Below, in pieces: positions 51,601 through 63,218 of a stretch of 64,000 nucleotides of DNA (position 1 is its first letter; every line of letters starts with the position of its first letter). Both the position numbers and the translations under genes were made by a program. The notes beneath the pieces are model-generated. The model was given only the letters and a program-made list of their open reading frames with translations, did no database searches and had not been told where the DNA came from. The DNA comes from Tribonema minus (Eukaryota > Sar > Xanthophyceae > Tribonematales > Tribonemataceae): assembly GCA_017506865.1 (NCBI GenBank), contig JAFCMP010000069.1, forward strand, positions 62,001 through 126,000, written 5' to 3'.

Positions 51601-54600
51601 CGTGGATGGGATGGCGGCGGCGGAGGCGGCGGCGGGGGAGTCGCTGGATGCTCAGGTCTGTACAGACTGAACGTCTCTGTTGTGCGTAGCACTTGCAATG
51701 CTGCTGCATGAGGTGTGGGCTCTGTTGCGCGATCCATATGCAGAGCGAGGCATGACATGGTACAAGTGCTGCTTGAGCATACGCGCGCTCTGCACAGCCG
51801 TGTGTAAGAACGACTCCTCAAAACTGCGTTCTCTGCCTGATGGCTGCTGTTGTGCTAGTAGTGTCCCTGGCCTAAATTTCTCAAACGTGCCATGAAAACG
51901 AATAATACATCTCATGAGGGTCCTGTTAATCCACTTCATAGCTGGATTCACCCTGGCGCTGTAGGCCACAATGTATGCAAACCGTACTTGACAGTGCCGT
52001 GCGCCGCACTTCAACGCCAAGCCCGCCAACCCACGCGTACTTCTGCTTACGGCGCAGGTGACGGAGCTGCGCTCCCAGCTGCGTGCTGCGGAGGCCGCCG
52101 TCGCCACTGCCAACAGCGCCGGCGAGGCGCAGATGATACAGTGGCAGACACAGGCGTCCGCGCTCGAGGCGCAGCTCGCTGACGCGGAGGGCGAGGCGCG
52201 CGCGCTGCAAGCGAACCTAGAAGCCGCGGCTGCGGAGCGCGGCGAGCTGGAGGGCCGACTGGCCTACGCAGAGAGCGCCGCGGCGGACCGCGCGGAGGCG
52301 CTGCAGGCAGAGCTGAGCGCCGCGCGCGCTGCCACGGCAGCGGCGCGGCAGGAGCTGGAGGACGCGACGCGCGACGCTGCCGCGCAGCAGCAGGCGGCAG
52401 CGGACGGCGAGGAAGCTGCGCGCGCGGCGGCGGAGGCGGAGCTGGAGGCGTGCCGCGCGCGACTGCAGCAGGCGAGCGACGGCGCTACGACGCTGCAGGA
52501 GCAGGCGGAGACGCTGCGGCAGCGGCACGCGGAGGCTGCGGCGGCACTTCAGGGCGCTGAGCAGGAGCGTGACACGCTGTGGTCGCAGTGCCGCGAGCTG
52601 GAACAGCACGCGCTGCAGGCGGCGGCGGCCGCGGGGGCACAGCAGGCCTCATCAGAACAGCAGTGCTCAGAACTGCGGGACGCCGCAGAGCGGCTGCAGT
52701 CGCGCGTTGGCGAACTGGAGGCGGAGGCAGAGAGCGCGCAGCGCGGCGCGTCGGAGGCGTGGGCGCAGCTGGAGGCAGAGCGCGCCGCGGCGGAGGCGGC
52801 GGCGCAGGAGCTGCAGCAGGCGCTCGGTGCTGCAGAAGGCACTGTCGCTGATCTGCAGTTGCAGTCGAACCAGGCAGTGTTGCGCGTGGATCAACTGGAG
52901 ACAGAACTGCAGGAGGAGCGCGGCATGCGCGCGGCCGCAGCTGAAGCGACGGCGGCGGACGTGGCAGCAGCGCACAGCGACGCGCAGGAGGCGGAAGCGC
53001 GCGCCGCGGCCGCGCAGCAGCATGCGGCAGAGCTGCAGTTACAAATCGATGCTCTGACGTCACGCGCCGAGGCGCTGGAGGCGGAGGCGCAAGCGGAGCG
53101 TGCCGCGCGCACGGCGGCTGCAGACGCGGCAGCAGCAGAAGTCACCGCGGCGCAGCACGCTGCGGCGGAGGCACGTGCTCTCGCGTCCGCGCAGCTCTCG
53201 GACCAGTCACGTCACCTAGAAGAGCAGGTGGAGGCGCTCAGAGGGGAGCTGAGCACTGCGCAGGCAGCAGCAGCGGCTGCGGGCGAACGCGCGGCGGCAG
53301 CGGAAGCAGCAGCTGATGACGTGCGCGCGGCAGCGGCGGCAGCAGCGGTAGCAGCAGAAGCGCGGGATGCAGCACTCGGGGAAGCCGCTGCGGAGCACCA
53401 GGAGCAGCTTCGGGCGCTGGAAGTTGCTGAAAGAGAGGCGGCTGCGGCCGTGCTGGAGCTGCAGGGCAGATTATCTGCAGCGGATGACCAGGCTGCGGAG
53501 GCGCAAGCTGCGCTGGCCGGCAAGGACGTGGAGCTGCAAGCAGCGGCTGCATCGCTTGCCGCAGCGGTCAAAGAGGCTGCGCAGCTGTGCAGCGACAGCG
53601 AGCGCCTGCAGACGCAGCTCGCAGAGTCCGAAGAGGCGCGAGCAGCAGCAGCGGCAGCTCATGAGCAAGCACTCAGTGCTGCAGCGGAAGAAGCACGCAG
53701 CGCCGCGGAGCAAGCCGCTGCGGCGGCAGCGCAGGCGGAGGCGGAAGCGGCGCCGCTGCACACGCGGATTGCACACCTGGAGGCAGAGGTCAGCAAGCTG
53801 GCCGGCGAAGCTGAGGAGGCGCAACGGGTGTGGCAAGCCGAGAGGGAAGCGCTTCTGGAGTCTGCGCAAGGTGCCGCAGATGCAGGTGCCGCAGACGCTG
53901 TCATCGCCGAACGATTGCTTGAAGTTGATGCCCAACTTCACCAGGCAGAGGCCCGCTGCGCAGCGGCGGAGGCAGCGGCGGAGGGACTGCGAGCGGAGCT
54001 CGATGCTTCGCGAGCGGCGCTGCAGGACGCAGCGGCGCAGCACGCAGCCGCAGCGGCTGCTGCTGACGATGAGCTGGCAGCAGCACGAGCAGCACTCGAA
54101 GAATCCGAGTCACAGGTCACCGCGGCGGAGGCGCTTGCTGCCAACCTGAGGGGAGAGCTTGCAGCGGCACTCTCCACCTTGGAGGATTTTGAGGCACAAG
54201 GCGCCGATGCCGGCGCCGCGGCACACGCGCTGGAAGCGCAGCTGGCGGCGGCGCAGGCAGCGCTGAGCGATGCGCAGTCGCAGCACGCTGCGGCGCTGGC
54301 GCAGGCGGAAGCGGAGGCGGCGACGCTTCAAGAGGTGACGCGCCAACTTCAGGCGCGCATCGCCGAGCTCGAGACCGAAATCGCCGACGCCGCTGCTGCC
54401 GGTGAAGCAATGGAGGCGGTGCTGCGCGGTGAGCTGGAGGCGGCTCTGGAAAGCGCGGCGGCGGCGGCGGCGGCAGCGGAGGCGGCTGCGGCGGAAGCCG
54501 CGGAGACGGATGCGCGTATAGCGCGACTGGACGCGCAGGCCGCTGACACGAGCACCTCTGCAGGAACCGCGGAGGCAGCACTCCGCGCAGAGCTGGCGGC

Positions 54601-57600
54601 AGCGCAGGAGCGCGAGGCTGCCGCGGCGGCGCGAGCAGAGGCAGCAGCGGCGGAAGCGACGGCGCTGAGAGCCCAGATCGCTGAGCTCGAGGGCCGCGTC
54701 GCTGAGACGAGCGATGCTGCTGGCGCTGCGCAGGCGGCGCTGCAGGCGGAGCTGACGGCGGCGCTGGAGCGCGAGGCGGCGGCGGCGGCGGCGGCGGACA
54801 CGGCAGCGGCGGACGCCGCCGCCAGGGGCGCGGAGGCGGCGTCGATGCTGGAGAAGACCAAGGCGCTGTTCGCGCGGTTCAAGGCGCTGCAGGGCGAGCA
54901 CCGCGCGCTGCGCGAGGAGGCCGAAACCGCTGCAACTTCAAGGGACGCCGCAGTTGAAGATGCGCGCATCGCCGGCGAGGCGCTCGACGCGCTGCGGCAG
55001 GAGCTGTGCGCGGCGCTCGAGGAGCGCGAGGGCGGCGGCGCGGCGCTGGCGGCGGCGCTGCGGGAGGCGGAGGCGGCGGCGGCCCGCGCGGCGGAGCTGG
55101 AGGCTGCCGCAGAGCGCTCTGCGGCGCAGGCAAGTTGAGCGGTGCTTCGCGTACGTGCTGCGGAAGGAAGTGATGCTGCCGCACTGAAGCGCTTGAGGGC
55201 TGAGGCACAACGCAGGTTGTTGAAGTAGGTGCGGTGGCCGTGCGTGTATGCCCTGTTGTCCTGCGCAGCAATCGGTGTCCAAGCACGGTGGCTGGTTTGA
55301 TGGTGAAGGTGGCGGGGACAGGCAGCGTGGGGCGAGCAGGAATGCTGAGCAACTGCGGATGCGCTGCAGGCTGTTGTGATGACCGAGGAAGTGGGGCGCG
55401 AAGCAGCGGGTACCGGATCCCTGTGTTGGCGGCTCGCTTAGGAAGGCACATGCAGTGACAAGGCATCGTAATGCAGGTGTCCTGCAGTTTGCCTCGCTGA
55501 TGTCCTTAGCGTACGATGCTTGGTTTGTTGCCAGCGCGCAATCACCGGCACTTGTGGCACATTGCATATGCAGTACATATGATATGCTGAGCACTGCCAT
55601 GTTGCCGCCGCAGGCTGCAGAGGCGACGCAGCACGAGCGTGAATCCGTCGCCAAGCTGCAGAAGGTCCTTGGCGTATGCGCAGAGTTGGAGGCCAACGTG
55701 AAGGTGAGATGCGGCTTTTCAGGGCACACGTGTGTCTACAAGGTGTTGGTAACTTGACAGCGCGTATCCGTCAGGAAGCAGAAGTGCATCGTGAAGATCT
55801 TCTGTTGTGCCAAAAATGGCAACAAGATATGAAGAAATAAGTTTATGGGTGGTGAAGTGCTGTATGAGCAAGTGCCTTGTGAGTTCATGCGCCGTTTGCT
55901 CAAGTGGTGTCCAACTGTTCATCGAACACTCTACTTACACTCGAGTAGAAGCATGAGCTCAAGCAGCAACACACGGTGCTACACCAAGAAGGGTCATGCG
56001 ACACGCTGACAACATCTGCACTCATGGGAAGTTGTGTTTTCTGCTATATATGTGTGTCGTGCAGGCCTGACTCTGCTATTTGAACAGCGCTTTTCTGTTC
56101 ATGACTTCATGATCTGCTCCACCGGTGGTGGCATGCGGACCTTCACCTTGACCCTGACATTTCCGCCATAGCACCGGAACGGGCGGAAGTTTACTAGCAT
56201 CTCAAGTAAAAACACTCCATTGTGCACAGGCATCATCTCTGATGTGACACTCATCGTGAAACGTTGATGTTTGATTAGCGTTTTGGCATGCACACTGGGG
56301 GTCAGCTGGGCCATTCGTGGGCTACCGCAACCTTGAGCTTTCTTCGCTGCAGATGTGCAGCACGCCAATTGGCCCTTGAACAACCGCGGTCAGATGCAGA
56401 TAGCCCTGCTGACATCGTTGCAACTCTGATGATGTGCCCATGGGTGAATGATTCAAGATGTTTTTTGCTTCTTTCTTGCGCTGGATCTGACATAGTTGGC
56501 ACGCATGCCCGATCGCTCCCGACAAGCACCCAACTACCGATCCATTGGCAGTACTTGTACTCAAAAGTATCGACAAGGGCTTGATCCTTCATCCTGACAC
56601 CGTCGTGATTTTTTTTTCTGTCGTGTCGCAGCGCATGGAAGCGGAGGCGCAATCGGCAGCAGAGCAGCTGTCCTCCGCGTGGCAGCAGCGCAACGAGGCA
56701 CGAGTTGCGCTTGCCTACATGAAACTTCAAGCCCTGGCGTCAGCTTCGCAAGCAGGGCTTGAAGACGTGCGCGCCGCGCGCCTGGCCTTTGTCAAGTGGG
56801 CGCTTGACAGCACACGCTCGAAGGTAATCACATTTTGTTTACATTGTAAGTGTCTTTTAACAAGTACTACATACATACTGTAACATACAGGTTTTATGAT
56901 GTGATTTTCATCATCCAATGTCCGCATGGTTGCAGTTCAGGATAGTACACTAACAGTAAGCTTTATCGCCTAGACCTTGCAGCTGTGCTACTCAGAGTTA
57001 ACAAATAATGCAAGACTTTGATGTTACTTTTCAACTGTCGCACCGCACGTCCATGGCGCGACACGCACGTCGCTGAGCGTCACCACCGTCAACTGAATGC
57101 CTTGAAAACAAGGAACCTGCGCTCTGACACGTCAACTGGCATGCATATACTTCAAAGCATCCACCACCCCTCACCACCCCTAAGTGGTGGCTGACAACCA
57201 AAAGCAGGCACACGACTCGCGGCTAGCGCATGTGTTCCTAGAAGTGGGTGCTGAGATCCAGAACGCTGAAATGGCATTGACAGTCACGTCAGCTCAGCAC
57301 CCAACCTCAACATGGCATCCAACCTCAACATGTGTTGAGCCGTGCGCCGTCCTTCATGCGCTGGCCTCTGAGCGTCACTGACTCACATGTATGTATGTAT
57401 GCACCAACTCTAATTGCGCACTGCGGAGCGTCACCAACTCGCAGGTGTATGCATGTACAAACCAACTTTAGCTGCACAGGCCGCGGAGCTTCGCCATCTT
57501 ACGTTATGTATGTATGTATGCACTACGCACCAACTTCAACTGTGCAGGCTGCGGAGCGTCACCGCCAGCTGGAGAGCGCCCTCGACGAGGCGCGTCAGCG

Positions 57601-60600
57601 CGGCGACGGCAACGAGTCGCTCGCGTCGCAGATGGGCGACGAACTGGCACGGCTCAGTGAGGAGCTCGCCGCCGCCAAGAGAGAACGCAAGGCGGCCGCA
57701 GGCAAGCTCTCGATTCAAGTACTTTGTATGTACAACCTACCTCTTGCAAAGCTACCTTACGTGCCGAGCCGGGAGGGGGGCAGTAGGATTGGGCTTAGGC
57801 AAGAGCTGGTCAAGCATGCAGGCAAGCTCTTACTTCAAGTACTTGCAGTACGAGTTTCTTTACCGGTACATGAAAGGCGAGACGTCTCTGATTCCTGCTG
57901 GCGGGCCTGCTGCATGTTGAGTGTCCAGACTGGCACTGCATCTGATGCAGTGGTCAGGAGGAGGGCAGTGGTGTTAGGCATAGGTGAGAGCTAGGGTGTG
58001 CGTGGTCCGCTCAAGTAGCGTATGGGATCGGCGAGCGTGGAGGACACCATGAGAACATGCAGATGTTGGCACTACCTGCTGCTAAACTTAAAGGCACGCT
58101 TGCTTGCTTGCTCACATCATGAACGCCCTCAAGTAGTCACGCTTTTGAGTAACGGGTGCAATGTGTGTGTTCAGGGTTGCAGTTACCTGTGAACTGAGCA
58201 TGATGTTGCAAGACACGCCTGTTCGTTCGGTCTGGCCCAATGACATGTGCGCATCAGGAGCCAGCACATGGACTGAAATCCGGCAGCATTTGCAGTGATT
58301 TTTCAAACTGTACGGACCTCTGACCCTTGAAGGAATGCATGCCTGACAAACACGAACTACACGGCAATTAAAAAAACCATAGTGTTAGACGCACCAGAAT
58401 TTTCACATATCGCTGCCTGCACGTCTCTGTGTGAACCACCACAGATGCGGCTGCGAAGGCAGTTACAAAGGCGGCCGTCTTGGAGGCTCAACTGCAACAG
58501 TTCCAGGAACCATCCCTGGACCACGATGCAGGCCTTCGCGTTCTGCTCAGGGTGTTGTCACCAGCTGACAAGCAGGATGCGGCAAATGGCGAATGTCCTA
58601 CGTGGTGTCTGGTCATGTACAGCAGGTGTGGTGGCAATCTACAATGTCTGTGCTTGTGAAATCTGTACCGTAGATCACGGAGTATAAAAACCCACTCTTG
58701 TATAAGACCCCCCCATCATATACTGAAGTATAAGACCCCCCGTCTCCCTAGGGAGGTGTCTGTGTGTACGCAAGACCGGGGGTATGCTGTATAAGACCGG
58801 GGGTAAGCACGTGTTGTATAAGACCGGGGTCGTAGACAAAGAACATGGCAGTTACGCAGACTTCAAGTCGTTTCGGCATAATTCAGCGTGAGACAAGTTG
58901 TGGTGCAGCGCAAAAGCAGGCATTGCGAGCTCTGTTACTGCGCAATGCCTCTGCGGCCGTCAGTTTGCAGTGCCAAGGGCGTGTTTGAACCAGGCGTGCT
59001 AGGGTAGGAGCTGCAGAACGTTCATTTGTGGCCTGCCGCTTGGAGTAGCTGTGTGCAGCAGTATATATCATGCGATATATGCTACCGCAGCCACTCACGC
59101 GCGCGCAAGACGGGGGGTACGTTGCATAAGACCCCCCCCCTCGTATACGACCCCCCGTCTTCCGAACACGGGCCTCGCAACGTGCTAAAACGGGGGGGGG
59201 TTATACTCCGTGATCTACGGTAGCTGTGCTGGGGGAGGTTATGAGAAGTACCCTCCTCTGGTCATCGAAGTGCCATCTACTTGGAGCTTAATGTTAATGT
59301 TAGATGTGATATCATGACAGTGCTCTCAGACTGCAGGCAACCATTGCCGACGTACATTGCGGCAATCGGTCGGTGATGGCCGTGCATGATGCATCCCAAC
59401 CCTGACCCAATCTTGACTCTAACCCTTAGCCTAGCCCCAACCTCAAGTGGGGTGTCATTGCGCAAGACCTGTCACATCAATGACCATGTCGCCTTTCTGT
59501 AGGCAAATGAGCTGGTGTATGCGTGGCACCTCGTGAACCTGCGAACCGCAGCTTGCGAGCAGCCTCCGCATGATTCTCGTTTTTCAACAGGTATGCTGGT
59601 ATGCTCTGTGTTCAGAGGCAATTCTTTTGTGGTTGCTTTTGGTCGAGACACGTGTCTGACCATTTCTGTGCTGCTTGTACATGAACAATCGGACTGCTGA
59701 ATCCGATTCATGCACGCACAGCAAGTATATTTACTCAGGTGCCTGGTGGTGAGAGGGGCCTTGTTGCAACGTTGTGTTGTGTACATAGCCTTTGTTACAT
59801 GCTTGCTGCGTCCTGGTGCTTTTTCCCCAAGAAAATGCAGCTGTTGCCGTCGTTGCAACTTCAAGAGGAGACATGCAGGGCTCAACGAACAGCCAAATCC
59901 CCATTGCCAAACAATCATATTGTCTTGGAGTACTAAACTGTGCTGCGCATCATCAGCTCTGTATCCTCCACCTACACTTAAATCAGCTACTCTGATTCTG
60001 TCAAATTGGCTTCCCTGCGCTATGTTGAATTTCAGGCCAGTCTCGAGCGCTGCAACATCAGGTGACGCTCCATCAGGGGGCAGGACCCCTGAGACGAACG
60101 GCAGCCGCACCGACGATCGCGAGAGCGTCATTGAGTGGAGACGGCAGGAGGAGGTCGACCACTGGTGAGCTTACTTAGGATTAGGGTTAGCTTGGGCGAT
60201 GACGAGATTAACTGTAGATGCTCATGTCGTAGGGTCAGGGTTAGCTTGCGTCATGACGAAAGTAACTGTGGATGCAAATAGCAGCTCATATCTGTAGCGC
60301 AGTGGCCTATTCATCCGCTGAGCACTGCTGCTGTGGATTGCCGTTTCGCACGACCGCAACGCGGCGGTGGTTGGTCGGAGGTGCCATGCCGTTGCTGATG
60401 TTCAAGCTGCCTGAAGGACAATCGTCGCAGCTGGCTGATGCATGGGAAGTCAACTTAGGGTTAGGCCTGCCCTGAATTTCTTTTTCAGATGTTGAACTCC
60501 AGTCACTTGCCTGTGTCAGTTTCTACGTCAGCAGCTGCAGCCGGCTCTACATGTACGACAGAGGCGTGCCAAGTCGACCTTGCACGTGAATTTCGCGGCG

Positions 60601-63218
60601 AGCGGTGCATATGTGCCTACGTACATTCGTACGCACAGCCGTTCTCAATGGCAATTCAGGGTTGCTTGCAGCGATGCCGTTGAGGTGGTATGCAGTGAGC
60701 ATCAAGGCAGGTAGGTAGGTAGCATCGTGCTTGCCTACTGCCTGCGCGCTGTATCCCTTACATGTGTTTCGACATCGTGAGGCCCAATCACAAATGCCAT
60801 GAGTACTGATGTCGCGTGACGTACACCCCTTGACAATTGAATGATTCATGCGCGCAATACGGTCTTGTGTCTGTGCAGGGTGGCAGTGGCAGTTAGCCAG
60901 AGCGATGAAGCCCTGTCCAATCTTGAACTTCCCAAACCACTTCAACTGTCCGCGCAGGAATCCTTGCAACAGGTACGTAGGTTCGGCAACTGAGCAACTG
61001 ACACCACGCACAAGAGGCGCAGCACGTGTTGTGCACGCTGCATTGTGGTGGAGCGCTGTCTTCCTGTACTTGAAGTAGGGACATTTTGCCGATTCTGTCA
61101 CAAAGGGGTTGAAGCAGAATATCTCAATGCGCAGCTAAAATGTCACTGCAGCATAGCATACCGGTGCTGGCATGTATGTACACTTGAAGTATGTGCTTGT
61201 GGGTTGTGTACTGCACCTCGCCTCTGCGACGTAGGGTGCAGGCATTTATGTCATCTGTCCGCGGGGCTGGTGCGCTGCTGAGGGATCGGGGCAGCCGCTC
61301 GAGAGTATGAAGTTGCAGTTGTCTTCTGGCCTCAAACTTCAAGTTGAGTTGAATGCAGAAGCCACCTTCATCCTTGTAACCTTGCGCTTCGAACATCATG
61401 TGGTACACCGTATACACAGAGCACTCACGTATCCTGATCTGGACAACAGGTAGTCAAGCTGGCGGGCACTGATTCGTGGCACCCCTTGGCGCATGAAACA
61501 CACGTTTGCGGATGTACTGCCGTAATGCTGCCCATCCGATCGAACGTCAGAACTCTCAAACACTGGACTGTCACTGGTCATTGGTGTACCTCACTCAGCG
61601 ACCTTGTTTCCAACGACGCGGCAAATAGGGTTAGGCTTGCAAAGCGCACCACTCAGCGTCTGGGAGCGTCGTCACATCTGCTTGCCATGTACTTCGAAGT
61701 ATGTACTATGTATGTGTGTATGTATGTATATAAAGGCATGTAGGCAAGCGTACCTGCTTGCTTACATGCCTTTGCTGAGGCCGTGCTCCTCACGACCAGG
61801 CGACGCTGCGAAGCGCGCTGCTTGGCAGCTGTACACAGTGCTCAGCGCCTGAGCGCTTCACACCTGCGCGTGCGTGTGCCGCGAGTGCAGGCGGCCGCGG
61901 AGTACCAGCGCGAGCTGGCGGGCACGCGCGAGGAGCTGCTGCAGCGCAACCGCACCTTCAACGAGTACCGCGCACGCGCGCACGCTGCGCTCAAGGAGGT
62001 GTCGCTGAAAGAGGGGGCGGCGCAGGTAAGGGCACTCATGACACATCTGCATCGTGTGGGTAGAGGTTAGCGTGAGTTTCAGTGCAGGCGCGCCTTTATG
62101 AGTACAGTACCGCACGCATGGTGTCGCTGAAAAGAGGGAGCAAAGCAGGTGATGCTGATTTTGGGGCGCGTTTTGCGCTGTTGCCTTGAAGAGTAAGCAT
62201 GGCCGAAGGACTGATATGCTCAACCGGCCGAGTGCTGCATTTTGGCAAGTACTGCGCCCCACAAGGTATCCCTCAATGAGGGAGCGTCACAGGCAACTGC
62301 TTTTCTGAAGTTCAACTGGCAGTCTTGCTACAAACGCCAGCCCCGTCACATGCAGCAGCGCTCGTGAAGTGCTCTGGCAGTCTTGTTGGCAATGCCAGTG
62401 CCGATGCTACCATTAATTGGTCCTTATGCCACAGTCGGCGGCGGCGGATGCCGAGGCGCGGCTGTCTGAGGAGCGCGAGAGGCGCTTGGCGGCTGAGGCG
62501 GACAAGAAGGCCGGCGAGAGGGACAGCGCACGACGACTGGCTGAAGAGAAGGCAAAGCTCACTGACCTGCAGGTACGCCAAACACTTCAAATTTGAAGTC
62601 ATGTGTAGTGTGAGAGACAGCGCACGATGACTGGTCGAAGAGAAGGCCAAGCTCACTGACTTGCAGGTACGCCAAACACTTTAAAGTCAAGGTCATGCGT
62701 AGCGAGAGAGACAACGCAAGACGATTGGCCGAAGAGATTATTCATTTATTTTCAACTGCTGTGGAGGCGCTTTGTTAATGCTCGCTGTTTGGTATTAGTG
62801 TGAGGCGTCCGAGCGGGAATGAACACTCAACTTGGTCCATGCGGGAATGAACACTCATGAGAAGGCCGTCCAGTAAGGGTGCGTAGACGATATCAGCCCC
62901 TGAGGCAAGTCACACTTCACGGAATTATTTCGTGTGCTCGTACGGATGTGCAGTCAGTGCCACACCGCGTGAGACCGCACCGCGTGTAGTGTGCCCCTGT
63001 TGCAATACGTGCAGCTGCACCCCCTCAGAAGCAGGGACCGAAGAAATGCTGGTTGTTATACTTCCATATACACTTGCTCACACATCTCACACCCTCCCTC
63101 CGCAGAGTGCGCTGGAAGAAGCACAGGCACAGCTAGCGGCGGCCACTGAGCAGCTGTCAACAAATGTGGAAGCGGCTGTGAATGCGCAAGTGCAGGCATT
63201 GGAGGAGGAGGTGCAGAG
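45686..63218 (+). CDS. giant Ala-rich coiled-coil protein, golgin-like (18 exons seen, 3' end beyond window)
   Basis: Exons: 45686-45797, 46113-46202, 46686-46837, 48142-48233, 48766-49228, 49575-49724, 50189-51655, 52058-55129, 55614-55703, 56632-56823, 57548-57725, 58445-58604, 60036-60164, 60879-60972, 61242-61304, 61891-62025, 62435-62572, 63106-63218. Phases agree throughout: 2296 codons so far, the last exon ending with two bases over. Exon 8 alone is 3072 bases. Nearly everything is Ala/Glu/Arg/Gln/Leu coiled coil. Repeated motifs include EKSKALFARYKES (exon 5) and EKTKALFARFKAL (exon 8); FNEYRARAHAALK in exon 16 resembles a conserved YKxRxHxxLK motif of GRIP golgins such as GCC185. 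A Golgi tethering role is therefore suggested, but no GRIP domain lies in the window. Intron 8 is a GC-AG intron (CAG, then GCAAGT). The start, the 57725 and 58604 donors and exon 15 are the least certain parts. Confidence 0.85.
46937..46987 (+). repeat. copy of the golgin-like exon 3 3' end plus donor
   Basis: ATGAAGTTGAAGAAGAGGCT and on through GGCCATGCAGGTAC repeats the end of exon 3 (46791-46840) about 150 bases into the intron, with an intact donor. The two are almost identical over about 48 bases. Confidence 0.92.
57370..57550 (+). repeat. upstream copies of the exon 11 start with its acceptor (golgin-like gene)
   Basis: GCGGAGCGTCACCAACTCGC at about 57424 and GCCGCGGAGCTTCGCCATC near 57480 precede the real exon start (GCAG, then GCTGCGGAGCGTCACCGCC at 57548). 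A weaker copy lies near 57370. Each is accompanied by GTATGTATG-rich sequence and CACCAACTTYAACTG, giving a unit of about 60 bases. Confidence 0.8.
57812..57850 (+). repeat. copy of the exon 11 3' end plus donor (golgin-like gene)
   Basis: GCAGGCAAGCTCTTACTTCA followed by AGTACTTGCAG resembles the end of exon 11, GCAGGCAAGCTCTCGATTCA followed by AGTACTTTGTATG (57698-57730), about 115 bases downstream. Confidence 0.75.
58668..59220. mobile_element. 553-base MITE-like DNA transposon with perfect 20-base TIRs and TA flanks
   Basis: The left end CCGTAGATCACGGAGTATAA at 58668 is repeated as its exact reverse complement ending at 59220, and TA flanks each side (58666-58667 and 59221-59222). The interior carries repeated TATAAGACC words with G/C runs (TATAAGACCGGGGGT and the complement) and no coding sequence. 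TIRs with TA duplications fit the Tc1/mariner class of non-autonomous elements, though the family is unproven. It lies in intron 12 of the golgin-like gene. Confidence 0.85.
62112..62290 (+). repeat. two degraded copies of the golgin-like exon 16 3' end
   Basis: GGTGTCGCTGAAAAGAGGGA followed by GCAAAGCAGGTGA (near 62117) and GGTATCCCTCAATGAGGGAG followed by CGTCACAGGCAACT (near 62265) resemble the exon end GGTGTCGCTGAAAGAGGGGG, then CGGCGCAGGTAAG (61999-62030). The first keeps a donor; the second has lost it. Confidence 0.75.
62606..62740 (+). repeat. two copies of the golgin-like exon 17 3' end plus donor
   Basis: GAGAGACAGCGCACGATGAC and on through CTGACTTGCAGGTACGCC (62610-62678) repeats the end of exon 17 with the same donor and the following CAAACACTT. 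A third, incomplete copy (GAGAGAGACAACGCAAGACG) follows near 62703 without the exon end. Unit length is about 95 bases. Confidence 0.9.

Noticed and set aside
50185..51709. Long minus-strand open frames (Ser/Ala-rich and Arg/Leu-rich) opposite the coiled-coil exons
   Set aside because: They mirror the GC-rich repetitive codons of exons 7 and 8 on the plus strand. The plus frame joins its neighbours by splice phase and has coiled-coil character; the antisense frames do not.
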